A stretch of DNA of 64,000 nt from Riemerella anatipestifer_E (GTDB lineage: Bacteria > Bacteroidota > Bacteroidia > Flavobacteriales > Weeksellaceae). Below the pieces are notes generated by a model. The model saw nothing but the letters and a program-made list of their open reading frames with translations, did not search any database and was not told the origin of the DNA. This document shows positions 17,231 to 25,784 of this stretch, one piece after another. The stretch spans positions 79,595-143,594 of the forward strand of contig NZ_LEKU01000009.1 of the NCBI RefSeq assembly GCF_009932355.1, given 5' to 3'. Position 1 is the first letter of the stretch. Every line of letters begins with the position of its first letter. Made by a program: the position numbers and the translations under genes.

Positions 17231-17721
17231 TACTACCTTTTTCAACACAATTAAACGGAAAGCCAACTTATTTTGTAGAAAAAATCCACAAGGGATTAAG
17301 TATTTTAAATGTGGCTTTAGACCCAAAAGAACATTATCCAAATAACTATGATTTTAAATTAAAGGATAAATTTCAGCCCAAAATTCACACCATTCGAGAA
17401 GATAAAAACAATCGTTGGGAGAAAGGTGTGATGATAGATTTCTTTATAAACTCGCGAACAAAAGATATGTTTAGTTTCGCTCCAAGCCTTCCTGTGAAGG
17501 CTGTGCAAGATATTTACATGTCCTATGCGTTTGGCGACATTATAGAAATTTCAATAGAAGATAGATATATATACGATTTTAGGGAAAAAGAACAATTGGC
17601 AATTAATGACGGCTTTGATAATTACAAAGCATTTTTTGATTACTTCTATCCCATTATAACCTCAAAACCAAACAACTTCTTTAGTGGAAAAATAATACAC
17701 TGGACGGATTTTAAATACTAA
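17227..17721 (+). CDS. ASCH/PUA-like phage protein
   Basis: A 164-residue protein whose pattern KIHTIREDKNNRWEKG...IEISIEDR...DGFDNYKAFFDYF...GKIIHWTDFKY resembles ASCH-type PUA-fold proteins of Bacteroidetes phages. These folds bind RNA or modified bases, but no activity is established here. It sits mid-operon with short spacing. Confidence 0.5.
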   Translation: MILPFSTQLNGKPTYFVEKIHKGLSILNVALDPKEHYPNNYDFKLKDKFQPKIHTIREDKNNRWEKGVMIDFFINSRTKDMFSFAPSLPVKAVQDIYMSYAFGDIIEISIEDRYIYDFREKEQLAINDGFDNYKAFFDYFYPIITSKPNNFFSGKIIHWTDFKY

Positions 17722-17725
17722 AATT

Positions 17726-18196
17726 ATGGCAACAATAAAGAAACTCCAAACATTATTCTCTAAAAAAGGCTTCAACAGGGACGAAAGGCACGAGGTCATC
17801 TACGAGTTCACGAATGGCAGAACCTCTAGCAGTAGAGAATTAAACAGACAAGAGTTGATAGACCTCTGCAATGCCTTAGAGGGCATCAAAAAGAGCAAAA
17901 CGCAACTCGTCAGCGCCTGTCTTTCTATCTTAGAAAGCGAAGGAATCCACCGCCCAAATGAACCGCTATTGGAAATAACGGAAAAAGGAGCGAAGCCCAA
18001 TCCTTTTGGGCATCTCAATAGGTGGATGCTAGAAAGGAGCATTTATAAAAAACCTTTGGCGTTCCACTCCGTATCAGAACTAGAGGTGCTTCTAAGACAG
18101 CTTCACAAGTTGGCAGATAACAATAGAAAAGCATCCAAAACTTTCGGAAATAAAGCCTATTGGCATAAGGCTAACAAACTTAAAAATTTGAATTAA
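17726..18196 (+). CDS. GemA/gp16-like phage regulatory protein (weak match)
   Basis: This 156-residue basic protein has an N-terminal pattern similar to DUF1018/GemA proteins of Mu-like phages: a lysine-rich start, DERHEVIYEFTNGR, then LNRQELIDLCNALE. Its C-terminal half ends in a helical, Lys/Asn-rich segment. GemA affects host gyrase and early transcription in Mu. The assignment is tentative. Confidence 0.4.
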   Translation: MATIKKLQTLFSKKGFNRDERHEVIYEFTNGRTSSSRELNRQELIDLCNALEGIKKSKTQLVSACLSILESEGIHRPNEPLLEITEKGAKPNPFGHLNRWMLERSIYKKPLAFHSVSELEVLLRQLHKLADNNRKASKTFGNKAYWHKANKLKNLN

Positions 18197-18346
18197 ATGA
18201 CAAGAATATATATTGTAGTAGTATTTTTTCTAATGCTATCTTACGCTTGGGGAAATGTAACAAGGACAGAATTGTTGCTATCATTCATTTTAATACAACA
18301 GAGCTGTTTTTTTTGGGAGTTTAAAAAAACAAAATCGAACAAATGA
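18197..18346 (+). CDS. Small hydrophobic phage protein, 49 residues
   Basis: ATG at 18197 follows the previous stop directly, and the TGA overlaps the next ATG (ATGA at 18343-18346). Residues 4-18 and 27-40 are hydrophobic, so it may span the membrane once or twice. No family recognised. Confidence 0.5.
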   Translation: MTRIYIVVVFFLMLSYAWGNVTRTELLLSFILIQQSCFFWEFKKTKSNK

Positions 18347-18669
18347 AAATCCAAATAAAAATAGAGCAGGAAACGCTCCAACTGCTCAATAGACTAATGG
18401 GAGATTATGATTTGTTGGCAAAATCTTTGCCGAAAAGTAAAACGGGACAATCTATAATGATAGAGCTTCGAGATATTCTGTTCAAAAAAGGTATTTCTTC
18501 TTTCGCCAATGACACAAAAAAAGCATCTAAAATAACAATGAGATACCACACCGTTGAGTGCCTTTATTTGTGGATAAAATATACACAAGAGAGTGCCCAA
18601 ATTGGAGCCTATGAAAATAACAAGTTGGAAATTTTAAAAAATCAAATCCACCCCTCAATAATTCAATAA
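18343..18669 (+). CDS. Early phage protein of unknown function
   Basis: A 108-residue helical, basic protein coupled to the gene before it by an ATGA overlap and 1 base from the gene after it. No family recognised. Confidence 0.5.
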   Translation: MKIQIKIEQETLQLLNRLMGDYDLLAKSLPKSKTGQSIMIELRDILFKKGISSFANDTKKASKITMRYHTVECLYLWIKYTQESAQIGAYENNKLEILKNQIHPSIIQ

Positions 18670-18670
18670 T

Positions 18671-19108
18671 ATGAGAGAATATATCGCTTTACACAAGAAA
18701 AGTTCCCGAAAAATTTATTTTAAGTACAGCTTTTTAGGTGTTTTAGAAGAACTAAAACTGTACGGCGAAAAATACACGGAGGAACAAGTGAAATGGGTAT
18801 TACAAAGTACAAGAATGCCATTTACAGAATCTCAAATGTTGTTTTTATGCTCTAATAAAAAGTTAGATTTCGACTATATGCCAATGCCTACAGATTTGAG
18901 TTTTGAAATTTTCTGGAACCTCTACGGCTACAAAAAAGGCAAAATAGCTACTACCCAAAAAGCGTGGAATGCCTTGTCCGATGCAGACAAAATAGAAGTT
19001 CTGCTCTATATACCTAAGTTCAAAGAAACGAAAAAGATAGATAAAACGGCTATGCCGTACCCTTCAACCTTCCTCAACCAAAAATACTGGTTGGCGGATA
19101 AAATTTAA
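18671..19108 (+). CDS. Phage replication-accessory-type protein
   Basis: A 145-residue protein. Its C-terminal half (FWNLYGYKKGKIATTQKAW...MPYPSTFLNQKYW) follows a pattern common in C-termini of phage replication and loader proteins, where a conserved 'YP-K..G...A...W' is followed by 'PHPATWLN'. That half is probably a small helical interaction domain. It is the penultimate gene of the early operon. Confidence 0.45.
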   Translation: MREYIALHKKSSRKIYFKYSFLGVLEELKLYGEKYTEEQVKWVLQSTRMPFTESQMLFLCSNKKLDFDYMPMPTDLSFEIFWNLYGYKKGKIATTQKAWNALSDADKIEVLLYIPKFKETKKIDKTAMPYPSTFLNQKYWLADKI

Positions 19109-19112
19109 TCTT

Positions 19113-19397
19113 ATGATAAGAACGATATTTAAACAGCCAAACCTCATAAATATACAAGTAGATACTCATGTGCCTCAGTCCGACATTTTAATATTTCTAA
19201 TGATAAGAGGCTACGAAATAAAACCGTATGTCTATAGAGAACCTGCCGAAAAGGGATTTTTAATAGACGAGCCACCTTTTGAGTGGCACACCTTCACGGC
19301 AACAAAAGAAGGAGAAGCACAAAGCAAAGATAATTTATTTTTAAATGTCTTTGAAAAGGAGGTTAAAAAGCTTTTAAAAGAATTTATGAGTTTTTAA
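19113..19397 (+). CDS. Last gene of the early operon, unknown function
   Basis: A 94-residue mixed alpha/beta protein starting 4 bases after the preceding stop and followed within 10 bases by a strong terminator. No family recognised. Confidence 0.5.
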   Translation: MIRTIFKQPNLINIQVDTHVPQSDILIFLMIRGYEIKPYVYREPAEKGFLIDEPPFEWHTFTATKEGEAQSKDNLFLNVFEKEVKKLLKEFMSF

Positions 19398-19400
19398 TCC

Positions 19401-19432
19401 AACCGCTTGGAACTTCCGAGCGGTTTTTTTTA
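19401..19432 (+). terminator. Terminator of the early operon
   Basis: Stem AACCGCT / AGCGGTT with an 11-base loop and an 8-base T run. It ends the rightward early transcript that begins near 10440. Confidence 0.85.
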
Positions 19433-19438
19433 TTTTTG
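19431..19438 (+). promoter_or_regulatory. -7 promoter box of the PH-domain gene
   Basis: TATTTTTG matches TAnnTTTG, directly after the early terminator and 22 bases before the ATG. This makes the gene an independently expressed unit inside the prophage. Confidence 0.55.
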
Positions 19439-19460
19439 AGAAGTTAAAAAAATATTAGTT

Positions 19461-19835
19461 ATGAAAATAGATTTATTAGCTAGCTTTAGCGTAGTACAAG
19501 AGGACGACATTAACAAAGCAACAGAACTTTTCTCCAGTTTTTTTGTAGAGGGCGAAAAAGTAGAGCTTGCGTACACACACGCTCGTGATAAAGTAGTATT
19601 TACTAACAAAAGATTAATCTGTTATGATGTTCAGGGGCTTACAGGTTCTAAAAAAGAATTTAGATTTTTCCCGTATTCAAAGATAACTTCATTTTCCGTA
19701 GAGACGGCTGGACTTTTTGACGGCGATAGCGACTTTAAAATGTGGGTATCCGGTGTAGGTGTATTTGGGATTAAGTTTAGTAAAAAAATAGATATAAAGA
19801 AAATAGGAGTATTTTTATCAAATAAGATAATCTAG
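19461..19835 (+). CDS. Bacterial PH-domain protein (YvbH-like)
   Basis: A 124-residue protein matching the bacterial PH domain pattern: EGEKVELAYTHARDKVVFTNKRLICYD, then FFPYSKITSFSVETAG and a C-terminal helix. Bacterial PH domains are beta-barrels with capping helices, usually of unknown ligand. It has its own promoter and terminator, a moron arrangement, so it may act in the lysogen rather than in virion production. Confidence 0.75.
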   Translation: MKIDLLASFSVVQEDDINKATELFSSFFVEGEKVELAYTHARDKVVFTNKRLICYDVQGLTGSKKEFRFFPYSKITSFSVETAGLFDGDSDFKMWVSGVGVFGIKFSKKIDIKKIGVFLSNKII

Positions 19836-19852
19836 TAAAAAACAATTGAATC

Positions 19853-19884
19853 AAAAAACGCCAGTTTGCTTGGCGTTTTTTTTT
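19853..19884 (+). terminator. Terminator of the PH-domain gene
   Basis: An 11-bp stem AAAAAACGCCA / TGGCGTTTTTT with a 7-base loop and extended T run. Confidence 0.85.
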
Positions 19885-19888
19885 GCTT

Positions 19889-19896
19889 TAATTTTG
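19889..19896 (+). promoter_or_regulatory. -7 promoter box of the small HTH gene
   Basis: TAATTTTG matches TAnnTTTG and ends 4 bases before the ATG at 19901, implying a leaderless or nearly leaderless transcript. Confidence 0.5.
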
Positions 19897-19900
19897 CGAT

Positions 19901-20083
19901 ATGACACGAAGACAACGCTTACACTTACGCAACCAAAAAGTTAGAAAACTTTTCGAGGAGGTTTCTATAAAGCATCCTCAGTGGCGTATTGATGCCGTAA
20001 TTACAGAAGTTGCTGAGCGTGTTTTTTTATCAGAGCGAACGGTAGAGGCTATATTGCGAGGCGAGGGTTGTTATTCCGAATAA
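19901..20083 (+). CDS. Small HTH protein, candidate regulator
   Basis: A 60-residue basic protein with a C-terminal HTH (VITEVAERVFLSERTVEAILRG). Its own promoter sits just behind the PH-gene terminator. Its place between the early operon and the late genes is where Mu carries the middle/late activators Mor and C, whose DNA-binding part is also a C-terminal HTH. Activator function is inference. Confidence 0.55.
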   Translation: MTRRQRLHLRNQKVRKLFEEVSIKHPQWRIDAVITEVAERVFLSERTVEAILRGEGCYSE

Positions 20084-20099
20084 ATTTGTATATTTGCAT

Positions 20100-20178
20100 A
20101 AGGTACTTAAAGTTCGCGAGGTAAAAGTCAAGAATATGTCAGTACATAAAAAAGCAACTCATTACGAGTTGCTTTTCA
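20100..20178 (+). ncRNA. Candidate small RNA, about 75 nt, antisense to the muF 3' end
   Basis: A perfect TATATTTG promoter box at 20089-20096 is followed about 50 bases later by an 11-bp terminator stem AAAAGCAACTC / GAGTTGCTTTT (20150-20176). The loop contains the stop codon of the convergent MuF gene. The enclosed transcript has no good ORF, and its 3' end is complementary to the muF mRNA tail. It may simply be a bidirectional terminator with a spurious promoter. Confidence 0.4.
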
Positions 20179-21370
20179 CATTTATAACCTTTCCATTTTT
20201 AATAATATACACATTGGTTATTTTAGGAAAAGTTTTAAACTTTCTAACGGCTTCTATCTCCACCTCTTCTATAGATAAAGGAGAAGCATCTAAATCAAAA
20301 ACGATACATTCACAGCCTTGCTCGTTAGCAGAGCGATAAACATTTCTAAGGTTTTTAACTTTAGAGGTTTCAACAGCCTTTCTTTCTGCTATTTTTCCTA
20401 ATATTTCATATTCTGGGTTTTTAACTTTGAACATAATATCAGGGTTCAAGTGCGGTCTTATTTTCACAGGTATTCCTAGCTCTTTGGCTAATATCTTAGC
20501 CGTAGCTATATTGCTAGATAAATCTTTTTTATCTGCAAATGGACTTACCTTAACGGTTGCCCCATTTTTAGCTTTATAAATTGTTTTATAGGGAGCCAAT
20601 AACTTAGATTTTTCTAAGAGAACTTTACTTTCTCTAATCACCTTATTAAACATTTCTATGCTCCATGCAGTAATCTTTTCTATCATTTCTGGATTAAATC
20701 CTCCAGAAGTTAGATAGGCGGAAGTCGAAAATATTTTACCGCTCAATGCTGGGTTGTTAGCAAACGCCTCTTTTATTAGTGGTTCTACCTTAGCATATTC
20801 ACTTACGGGCTCATCGGTGGGTACTACATAACATCGGCAACCCCAATCATTAGGAGGTAGGTGTGTCTTCCAAAATTCGTGTTCTACAGGTAATATCAAA
20901 CCGTCCCACGCTTGGTGTTTTTCACGCACTCGCTTATCTCCAATGGTCCTATATTGCAGGTTAGGATAAAGGTGCTTGTTAGCCAAATACTTTTGGTATT
21001 TTCCTGCTTGAGTGGCAATGGCTACGGTTTGGTCGTATTCTGTTTTCAACCATCGGCGGTTGTATTCAATATTCAAATCATCTGCCTTTTGCTTAAACTC
21101 TCTCCAGCTAAGTTCCCTACCATTATCAGTTAGCAAGGCTTCTAATTGATTTCTAAAACTCGTCTCTTTAAAAGCTGAAAACTCGGCAATATTTCGTTTG
21201 AGCGATAAAGCAAGCTCTTCGCTGTAATGTTCTAAGGTGGGCGAATAGCCAACATCTACGGCATTACTTAACTTATCATAATAGTACCGCCATAGCTTCT
21301 CTCTTTGCTCCTCGCTGACTTGTCGCTCATTAAATGCCTCACGAATATAATCTTCAATTAGCCTACTCAA
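20162..21370 (-). CDS. MuF head-morphogenesis protein with C-terminal nuclease-like toxin domain
   Basis: The 402-residue protein has two parts. Residues 1-230 match the Mu gpF/SPP1 gp7 head-morphogenesis domain, with RTIGDKRVREKHQAWDG and LPPNDWGCRCYV. After a linker, residues 275-402 form a separate alpha/beta domain (VKIRPHLNPDIMF, GKIAERKAVE, CECIVFDLD) reminiscent of CdiA-CT/PBECR (BECR-fold) RNase toxins fused to MuF. Such domains can be delivered with phage DNA. No immunity gene is seen next to it. It is last in the leftward late operon. Confidence 0.78.
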   Translation of the reverse strand: MSRLIEDYIREAFNERQVSEEQREKLWRYYYDKLSNAVDVGYSPTLEHYSEELALSLKRNIAEFSAFKETSFRNQLEALLTDNGRELSWREFKQKADDLNIEYNRRWLKTEYDQTVAIATQAGKYQKYLANKHLYPNLQYRTIGDKRVREKHQAWDGLILPVEHEFWKTHLPPNDWGCRCYVVPTDEPVSEYAKVEPLIKEAFANNPALSGKIFSTSAYLTSGGFNPEMIEKITAWSIEMFNKVIRESKVLLEKSKLLAPYKTIYKAKNGATVKVSPFADKKDLSSNIATAKILAKELGIPVKIRPHLNPDIMFKVKNPEYEILGKIAERKAVETSKVKNLRNVYRSANEQGCECIVFDLDASPLSIEEVEIEAVRKFKTFPKITNVYIIKNGKVINVKSNS

Positions 21371-21450
21371 ACCTGTATCATGATTCTGCTTGTTGAGTGT
21401 GATAGGCTCACTCCCACAACACTGGGTGCGATAGTGTAATTTGAGTAGGC

Positions 21451-22713
21451 TTAGGGCTTTTTTGCCTCTTGCTGTTTTGGATCGTTCGTGCTAATATTCG
21501 CAGTGTTCTGCGTTGGCATAGTTTCAATCTCTACACCGTAGGTCTGTTCTATGTAATCCTTTTTAAGTATATAACCGTTGCTTAATAATACACCATCTAC
21601 CTCTATTTGTTCTTTAGGGTCAGTAGTTTGCTCTATTTGTATTTTGGCATTTTCTGGAATGTTATAGCCTAAATTACGCATCGCAGGCACTAACTTGTTA
21701 TTGAGAAACGCCAACATTTTTTTGTTGTCGGCATAGATGACCTCTTTGAGTGTATTTTCGTGTACGCCACCTTGTGCCTTACTACTGCCATTTTCAGTAG
21801 TCATTGTTTGGTGCAGAACCAATTTAGAAAGCTCTTTGTCTAAGGCTTCAATTTTTCTATAAAACACTTGGAAAGCGTCGGACTTGCTGTTTTCTTTGAT
21901 GTCTATTTCCGTTCCGATAGGAAACACACCATAAGGAGCCGACCCCATTTCTTCTAACCACCCAGCCACTTCATTTTTAACCGTGTCCGATTGCGAAGCT
22001 ATTTTAGCAATACGAATAGGAACTCCAAACAGCTCTTCGAACTCGTCCCAGCTTCCCCAAGAATGGCGTTTTAGAATACAATACACCGCCGCTTTTTCTA
22101 ATAGTCCAACGGGGCTATAAAACTGAGCGAAAAGTAATACATCGGACACCTCTCTAATATCTATACCCTCATTGGCGTCCCAATCTTTTAAAAGTAAATG
22201 ACGCTCTGGTATAATAAGCCCTCTATCAATGAGCTCTACCTCTTTAATTTCGCCTTTAGCGAAGTCTTTAATCCAAATTACAGAGTTACCGTGATAAATA
22301 CTTTCGTGTGCCCATTTAATAGTATTTTCAAACCATTCTTGGTCTTTGATATAGTTGGTCAGTTGGTCGTCTTTAATGCCGTCAATGGCAAAAATGAAGT
22401 CGTTATTTACTACTCTAAGGGTACGGTTCTCGGTTACTGCCGTGAGGTGCCCGTCCAATAAAATATCCTGATAGACCTCTTCCATAGGATAAGTGCGTGG
22501 GAACTCTGGCTGATACCTGGCGTATCTTGCACTTTGCCAGTGGTTAATTTCCATACGCCAAAGCCTTCGCTGTCGGCGAATAATATCAAGCATTAGCTGG
22601 GTTACTTTAGCCACATCTTGTGTATTGTTTTTATTGAGGTGCACACTTTTTTTCAAGGCGTTACCTTTTAGCTGAATGCCCCTGTCGGTATATCGTTTTT
22701 TGGTTTTGCTCAT
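21451..22713 (-). CDS. Portal protein (DUF935, Mu gp29-like)
   Basis: A 420-residue DUF935-family portal, expected to form the dodecameric channel at the capsid vertex. Seen in the family context: WRMEINHWQSARYARYQPEFPRT near the N-terminus and a conserved FGVPIRIAK segment near residue 230. It lies between the morphogenesis gene and the tail-completion gene, which it overlaps by 4 bases. Confidence 0.85.
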   Translation of the reverse strand: MSKTKKRYTDRGIQLKGNALKKSVHLNKNNTQDVAKVTQLMLDIIRRQRRLWRMEINHWQSARYARYQPEFPRTYPMEEVYQDILLDGHLTAVTENRTLRVVNNDFIFAIDGIKDDQLTNYIKDQEWFENTIKWAHESIYHGNSVIWIKDFAKGEIKEVELIDRGLIIPERHLLLKDWDANEGIDIREVSDVLLFAQFYSPVGLLEKAAVYCILKRHSWGSWDEFEELFGVPIRIAKIASQSDTVKNEVAGWLEEMGSAPYGVFPIGTEIDIKENSKSDAFQVFYRKIEALDKELSKLVLHQTMTTENGSSKAQGGVHENTLKEVIYADNKKMLAFLNNKLVPAMRNLGYNIPENAKIQIEQTTDPKEQIEVDGVLLSNGYILKKDYIEQTYGVEIETMPTQNTANISTNDPKQQEAKKP

Positions 22714-23204
22714 TGTTTGAATATTTTGTCTAACTCTTTTGTTACTTTAGTCTCAATGTTTTTGCTCAATGTTTTTGATTCTCCCATAAATTGGCGTTTA
22801 GGCATTCCGTCCAAACCTTCGTTATGCCTTTTCGCATAGTCTTTAGGTGTAGAATAGACTACTCTATCCTTTTCTTTTTTTGTGTTTATAGAGTGTCTTA
22901 ATTTATTGCCACCGCTTCCGTGTCCTGTTAAAATAGGGCGGTCTTTAAGTTTACTGCCATAACGGTTTAGAGCTCCCATTTTACCCACTCGGTTGGTTCG
23001 GTAGCGGGTAATATCTCGCCCTCGCTTATCGGTTGTTTTTCGCTCTTTCCAAGGCTGTGGTCCTCCATCATTAAAACCTTCGTCTTCAAAGTTTTTTTGA
23101 ATAAACTTTTCGCCCTCTATTGCTATAATGTCGATTATATCATTTTGTACAAATTGGGCAACTTCATTGAGCTTGGCTTGTAGGTCTCTTAAATCTTTTC
23201 CCAT
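22710..23204 (-). CDS. Phage virion morphogenesis / tail completion protein (Mu gpG-like)
   Basis: A 164-residue protein matching the Phage_tail_S family: RPILTGHGSGGNKLRHSI, DYAKRHNEGLDGMPKRQFMG. In Mu gpG acts late in head-tail joining. Overlap of 4 bases with the portal gene supports coupling. Confidence 0.75.
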   Translation of the reverse strand: MGKDLRDLQAKLNEVAQFVQNDIIDIIAIEGEKFIQKNFEDEGFNDGGPQPWKERKTTDKRGRDITRYRTNRVGKMGALNRYGSKLKDRPILTGHGSGGNKLRHSINTKKEKDRVVYSTPKDYAKRHNEGLDGMPKRQFMGESKTLSKNIETKVTKELDKIFKQ

Positions 23205-23242
23205 TATTTTTCATTTTTATATCTGCCAGCGGTGGCTCACTG

Positions 23243-23680
23243 TTACCAGTGGTTTCTGTAGGTTTTTCTACTACCTAATTTCATAAAAGGGCTTGGCTTA
23301 TCGGGTACGCCATCGCCATCTATATCGACCATTTTTTTAGGCAAGTCTGCTTCAATAGTTCCCCTTGCTATTTTCTCTAACCAAAGCATTGCCTCGTCGT
23401 ATCGCGTCTTTGCTACCTCGTTCATGTTTTTCGTTCTACGGATATAAATTTCGTGTATCACTATATCTTTGAGGTATTTTAATAAGACCTTTGGGCGTTC
23501 GTTCTCTTCTTTTTCAAATATGGCGGTGGTGTCGTAATATTTGAATAGATACGACTTCATAAGGTCAATACTCTCTGCAATGATTTCCTCTACTATGCTA
23601 TTATCGCCATTAGTTATTAAATCAATTACCTCACGGGTAGCGACGGTTTTCAGTTCATCTATTTTTAAAAACATTTTCAA
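23243..23680 (-). CDS. Head-tail adaptor-like protein (DUF1320, Mu gp36-like)
   Basis: A 145-residue helical protein in the position of Mu gp36 with a similar layout: alternating helices, the MLWLEKIARG segment, and a C-terminal SPFMKLGSRKTYRNHW. Likely a connector component. It overlaps the next gene by 4 bases. Confidence 0.6.
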   Translation of the reverse strand: MKMFLKIDELKTVATREVIDLITNGDNSIVEEIIAESIDLMKSYLFKYYDTTAIFEKEENERPKVLLKYLKDIVIHEIYIRRTKNMNEVAKTRYDEAMLWLEKIARGTIEADLPKKMVDIDGDGVPDKPSPFMKLGSRKTYRNHW

Positions 23681-24159
23681 AAGCGTTTAAATGTTATTTT
23701 TTTAGGTTGATACGGATACTTAGTTTGTTTGTATATCAATGTTGAAAAAGTCAGACGATAGCTCATAATACCGTCTTCATTGATTTGCAATTCATCCTCT
23801 CCTGTTTGTTGTAGTGGCTTGAATTGTTCGCCGTTTAGGAACTGCAACGCATCGGTAATACTGTCCAATATATCCAACTCCATTAGTCCGTGTTCAGGGT
23901 CGGTGGTTCCCAAATGCTGGTCCGTCCAGCCGTCTTTACAATAAAAATCAATATGCACCTCACAACTGCCCTCTTGTCCGTGTTCCGTCATCGTTTCATA
24001 GCGGATAGGCATTACTTGGATGAGTGCTGCAGTCCATATTTCAGGGTAGTTTTTTTTAGGATTATCAAATTGCCCTCGTTGTAGGTCTATCAGTTCTAAG
24101 CCCCGCACATTTGCAAGGGCTTGTTTTATTTTTACAAAAAGTTCTTTTCTTACGGTCAT
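23677..24159 (-). CDS. Tail-terminator-type phage protein (Mu gp37 position)
   Basis: A 160-residue alpha/beta protein beginning with a helix (VRKELFVKIKQALANV) and continuing with strands, including YPEIWTAALIQV and SCEVHIDFYC. The size and order after the adaptor gene fit tail-terminator/minor tail proteins. Direct family evidence is limited. Confidence 0.5.
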   Translation of the reverse strand: MTVRKELFVKIKQALANVRGLELIDLQRGQFDNPKKNYPEIWTAALIQVMPIRYETMTEHGQEGSCEVHIDFYCKDGWTDQHLGTTDPEHGLMELDILDSITDALQFLNGEQFKPLQQTGEDELQINEDGIMSYRLTFSTLIYKQTKYPYQPKKITFKRF

Positions 24160-24197
24160 TGCTTTTTACTTTTAAAATTGCCAGCGGAGGCTCTCGC

Positions 24198-25784
24198 TTA
24201 TACTCTTCGTTTTTTATTTCGTTTGCCGATGAGAGGCTTTCCGCTTCCTTCCGCTTTTGAATACCCGTAATAAAGTTGAGCTAACGCTACGGCTCGCTCT
24301 AAGGTGTCGGGAGCATCGTCATTACTTGTTGTTCCCTTTTCAAAAGCCAATACTTGCTTCATAAAAGCCTCATAATCTTTCTCGTCTTTTAGTTTTTCGT
24401 CCCAAAACAAGAGTTTGCGAGTTAGGATATTCCGCAGGGTTGCCTCTATTCGGTTATGCTTGTCGCCTTGCTGGTGCTGTGGAGTGGGAACATCCGTACA
24501 ATCGTTATCCTCTGCCGTTTGCAAAATAACCGGCGAATATACGGCTTGTTGGGCTGCAGTGGCATCGTAAAATGATAAAGGTGTATAGCCTTTTTGTTTA
24601 TACTTAAAAATCCAAGAAAAATGCATTTCCATTGCCGAATTGATACTACAACGCTGACAAAAAGTCTCCAATACCGTCAAACGCAAGCCTTGTACACCGA
24701 TTAGAACTCCTGCTTTATAGTCGCCATTGGAAGTGTAGGATAAATCCCAATGTACTAAAAAGCCGTCCCAAACTTCCTTGTGGTGTACTTTTCGATGGAT
24801 GATTTCTTTCGCTTTAAAGAGTTTACCCTCTTCAATTGGATTGTTGAAATCCTCCCGTTGGGAAGTGTAATAATCGTCGTCTTCTATAATATCAATAACC
24901 TCTTGTTTGGTATATCGCTCGTCCCAACTAGGTGTCCAATCTTTCACATCTTTGTAATTGTCTTTGGTGATGTTTTTAGTAGCTAAATCCACTCGGCTTA
25001 AGTCAAAATGTTTACTTTCTTTGAAAGCATTCATCATAAAGTCAAGGATGCCGTCTTTTACGATGTAGTTATTGGGTACGATTAAGCGACCACGCTGTTT
25101 GTGAAAGGCTTTTTTAAGGTCGCCTGTAATCTTTTCGCCATACTTTCGCACCATATCTTGGCGTTTGGCTCTATCTCGATCCTCGCAGTCGTCCACGCTG
25201 GCAAAGTCAGGTCGGTATTGTCCAAACCTTAGACCTCTAAACGGTTGGTTCAATCCTAACGCTTTGAAATATTTGCCATCTTTGGTTTGAAACTCGCCAT
25301 CAGCCCAGTTGCCATAGCTCAATTGAACTCCAAAGTCTTTAATAATTCTTTCATTGCTTTCTAAATGTACCTGTAAATCGGAAAGCAATATTTTAGAAAG
25401 ATTTTCATTCGCACCAATAAGAATAGCAAAAAACAATTCGTTGTTTTCTTTCAGGTGCAAAATGTTCCCTACATTGGTATGGATAGACTTCGCCGCACCA
25501 CGGAACCATTGTCGGAACTGGCGTATCTTTCTATCGTGAAAAACTTTCTCATAGCTACTTTGATGAAACTTGGCACTGGGGGCATCTGCCAAAGGCAAAC
25601 CACTATTCACTCCAAAATAGTAATCGAAAAATTCCACATAATTCTCAGGTTTCAATAGGTATTGGATACGCTCTTGTTGTTGGTCTACACTTTCTTTAAC
25701 CAACGACTTCGTCGTTAGTTCCTTGACCATTTTAGAAAGCCTAAAATACCGCTCTTTTGCCTCTTTGAGTTCTGTTTTAGTCAT
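24198..25784 (-). CDS. Terminase large subunit (Mu gp28-like)
   Basis: The 528-residue packaging motor. An ATPase domain starts near residue 92 with a degenerate Walker A (RGAAKSIHT). The nuclease domain begins near 345 with the acidic strand HWDLSYTSNGDYKAGVLIG, and Asp/Glu residues recur at FYDATAA. Mu-type terminases package by the headful from a flanking-host start. It overlaps the small-subunit gene by 8 bases. Confidence 0.82.
   Translation of the reverse strand: MTKTELKEAKERYFRLSKMVKELTTKSLVKESVDQQQERIQYLLKPENYVEFFDYYFGVNSGLPLADAPSAKFHQSSYEKVFHDRKIRQFRQWFRGAAKSIHTNVGNILHLKENNELFFAILIGANENLSKILLSDLQVHLESNERIIKDFGVQLSYGNWADGEFQTKDGKYFKALGLNQPFRGLRFGQYRPDFASVDDCEDRDRAKRQDMVRKYGEKITGDLKKAFHKQRGRLIVPNNYIVKDGILDFMMNAFKESKHFDLSRVDLATKNITKDNYKDVKDWTPSWDERYTKQEVIDIIEDDDYYTSQREDFNNPIEEGKLFKAKEIIHRKVHHKEVWDGFLVHWDLSYTSNGDYKAGVLIGVQGLRLTVLETFCQRCSINSAMEMHFSWIFKYKQKGYTPLSFYDATAAQQAVYSPVILQTAEDNDCTDVPTPQHQQGDKHNRIEATLRNILTRKLLFWDEKLKDEKDYEAFMKQVLAFEKGTTSNDDAPDTLERAVALAQLYYGYSKAEGSGKPLIGKRNKKRRV

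Noticed and set aside
20094..20339. Plus-strand ORF of 81 codons over the muF 3' end
   Set aside because: It is antisense to the MuF coding sequence for most of its length, starts within a promoter box, and its product has no protein-like pattern apart from being the shadow of the other strand.
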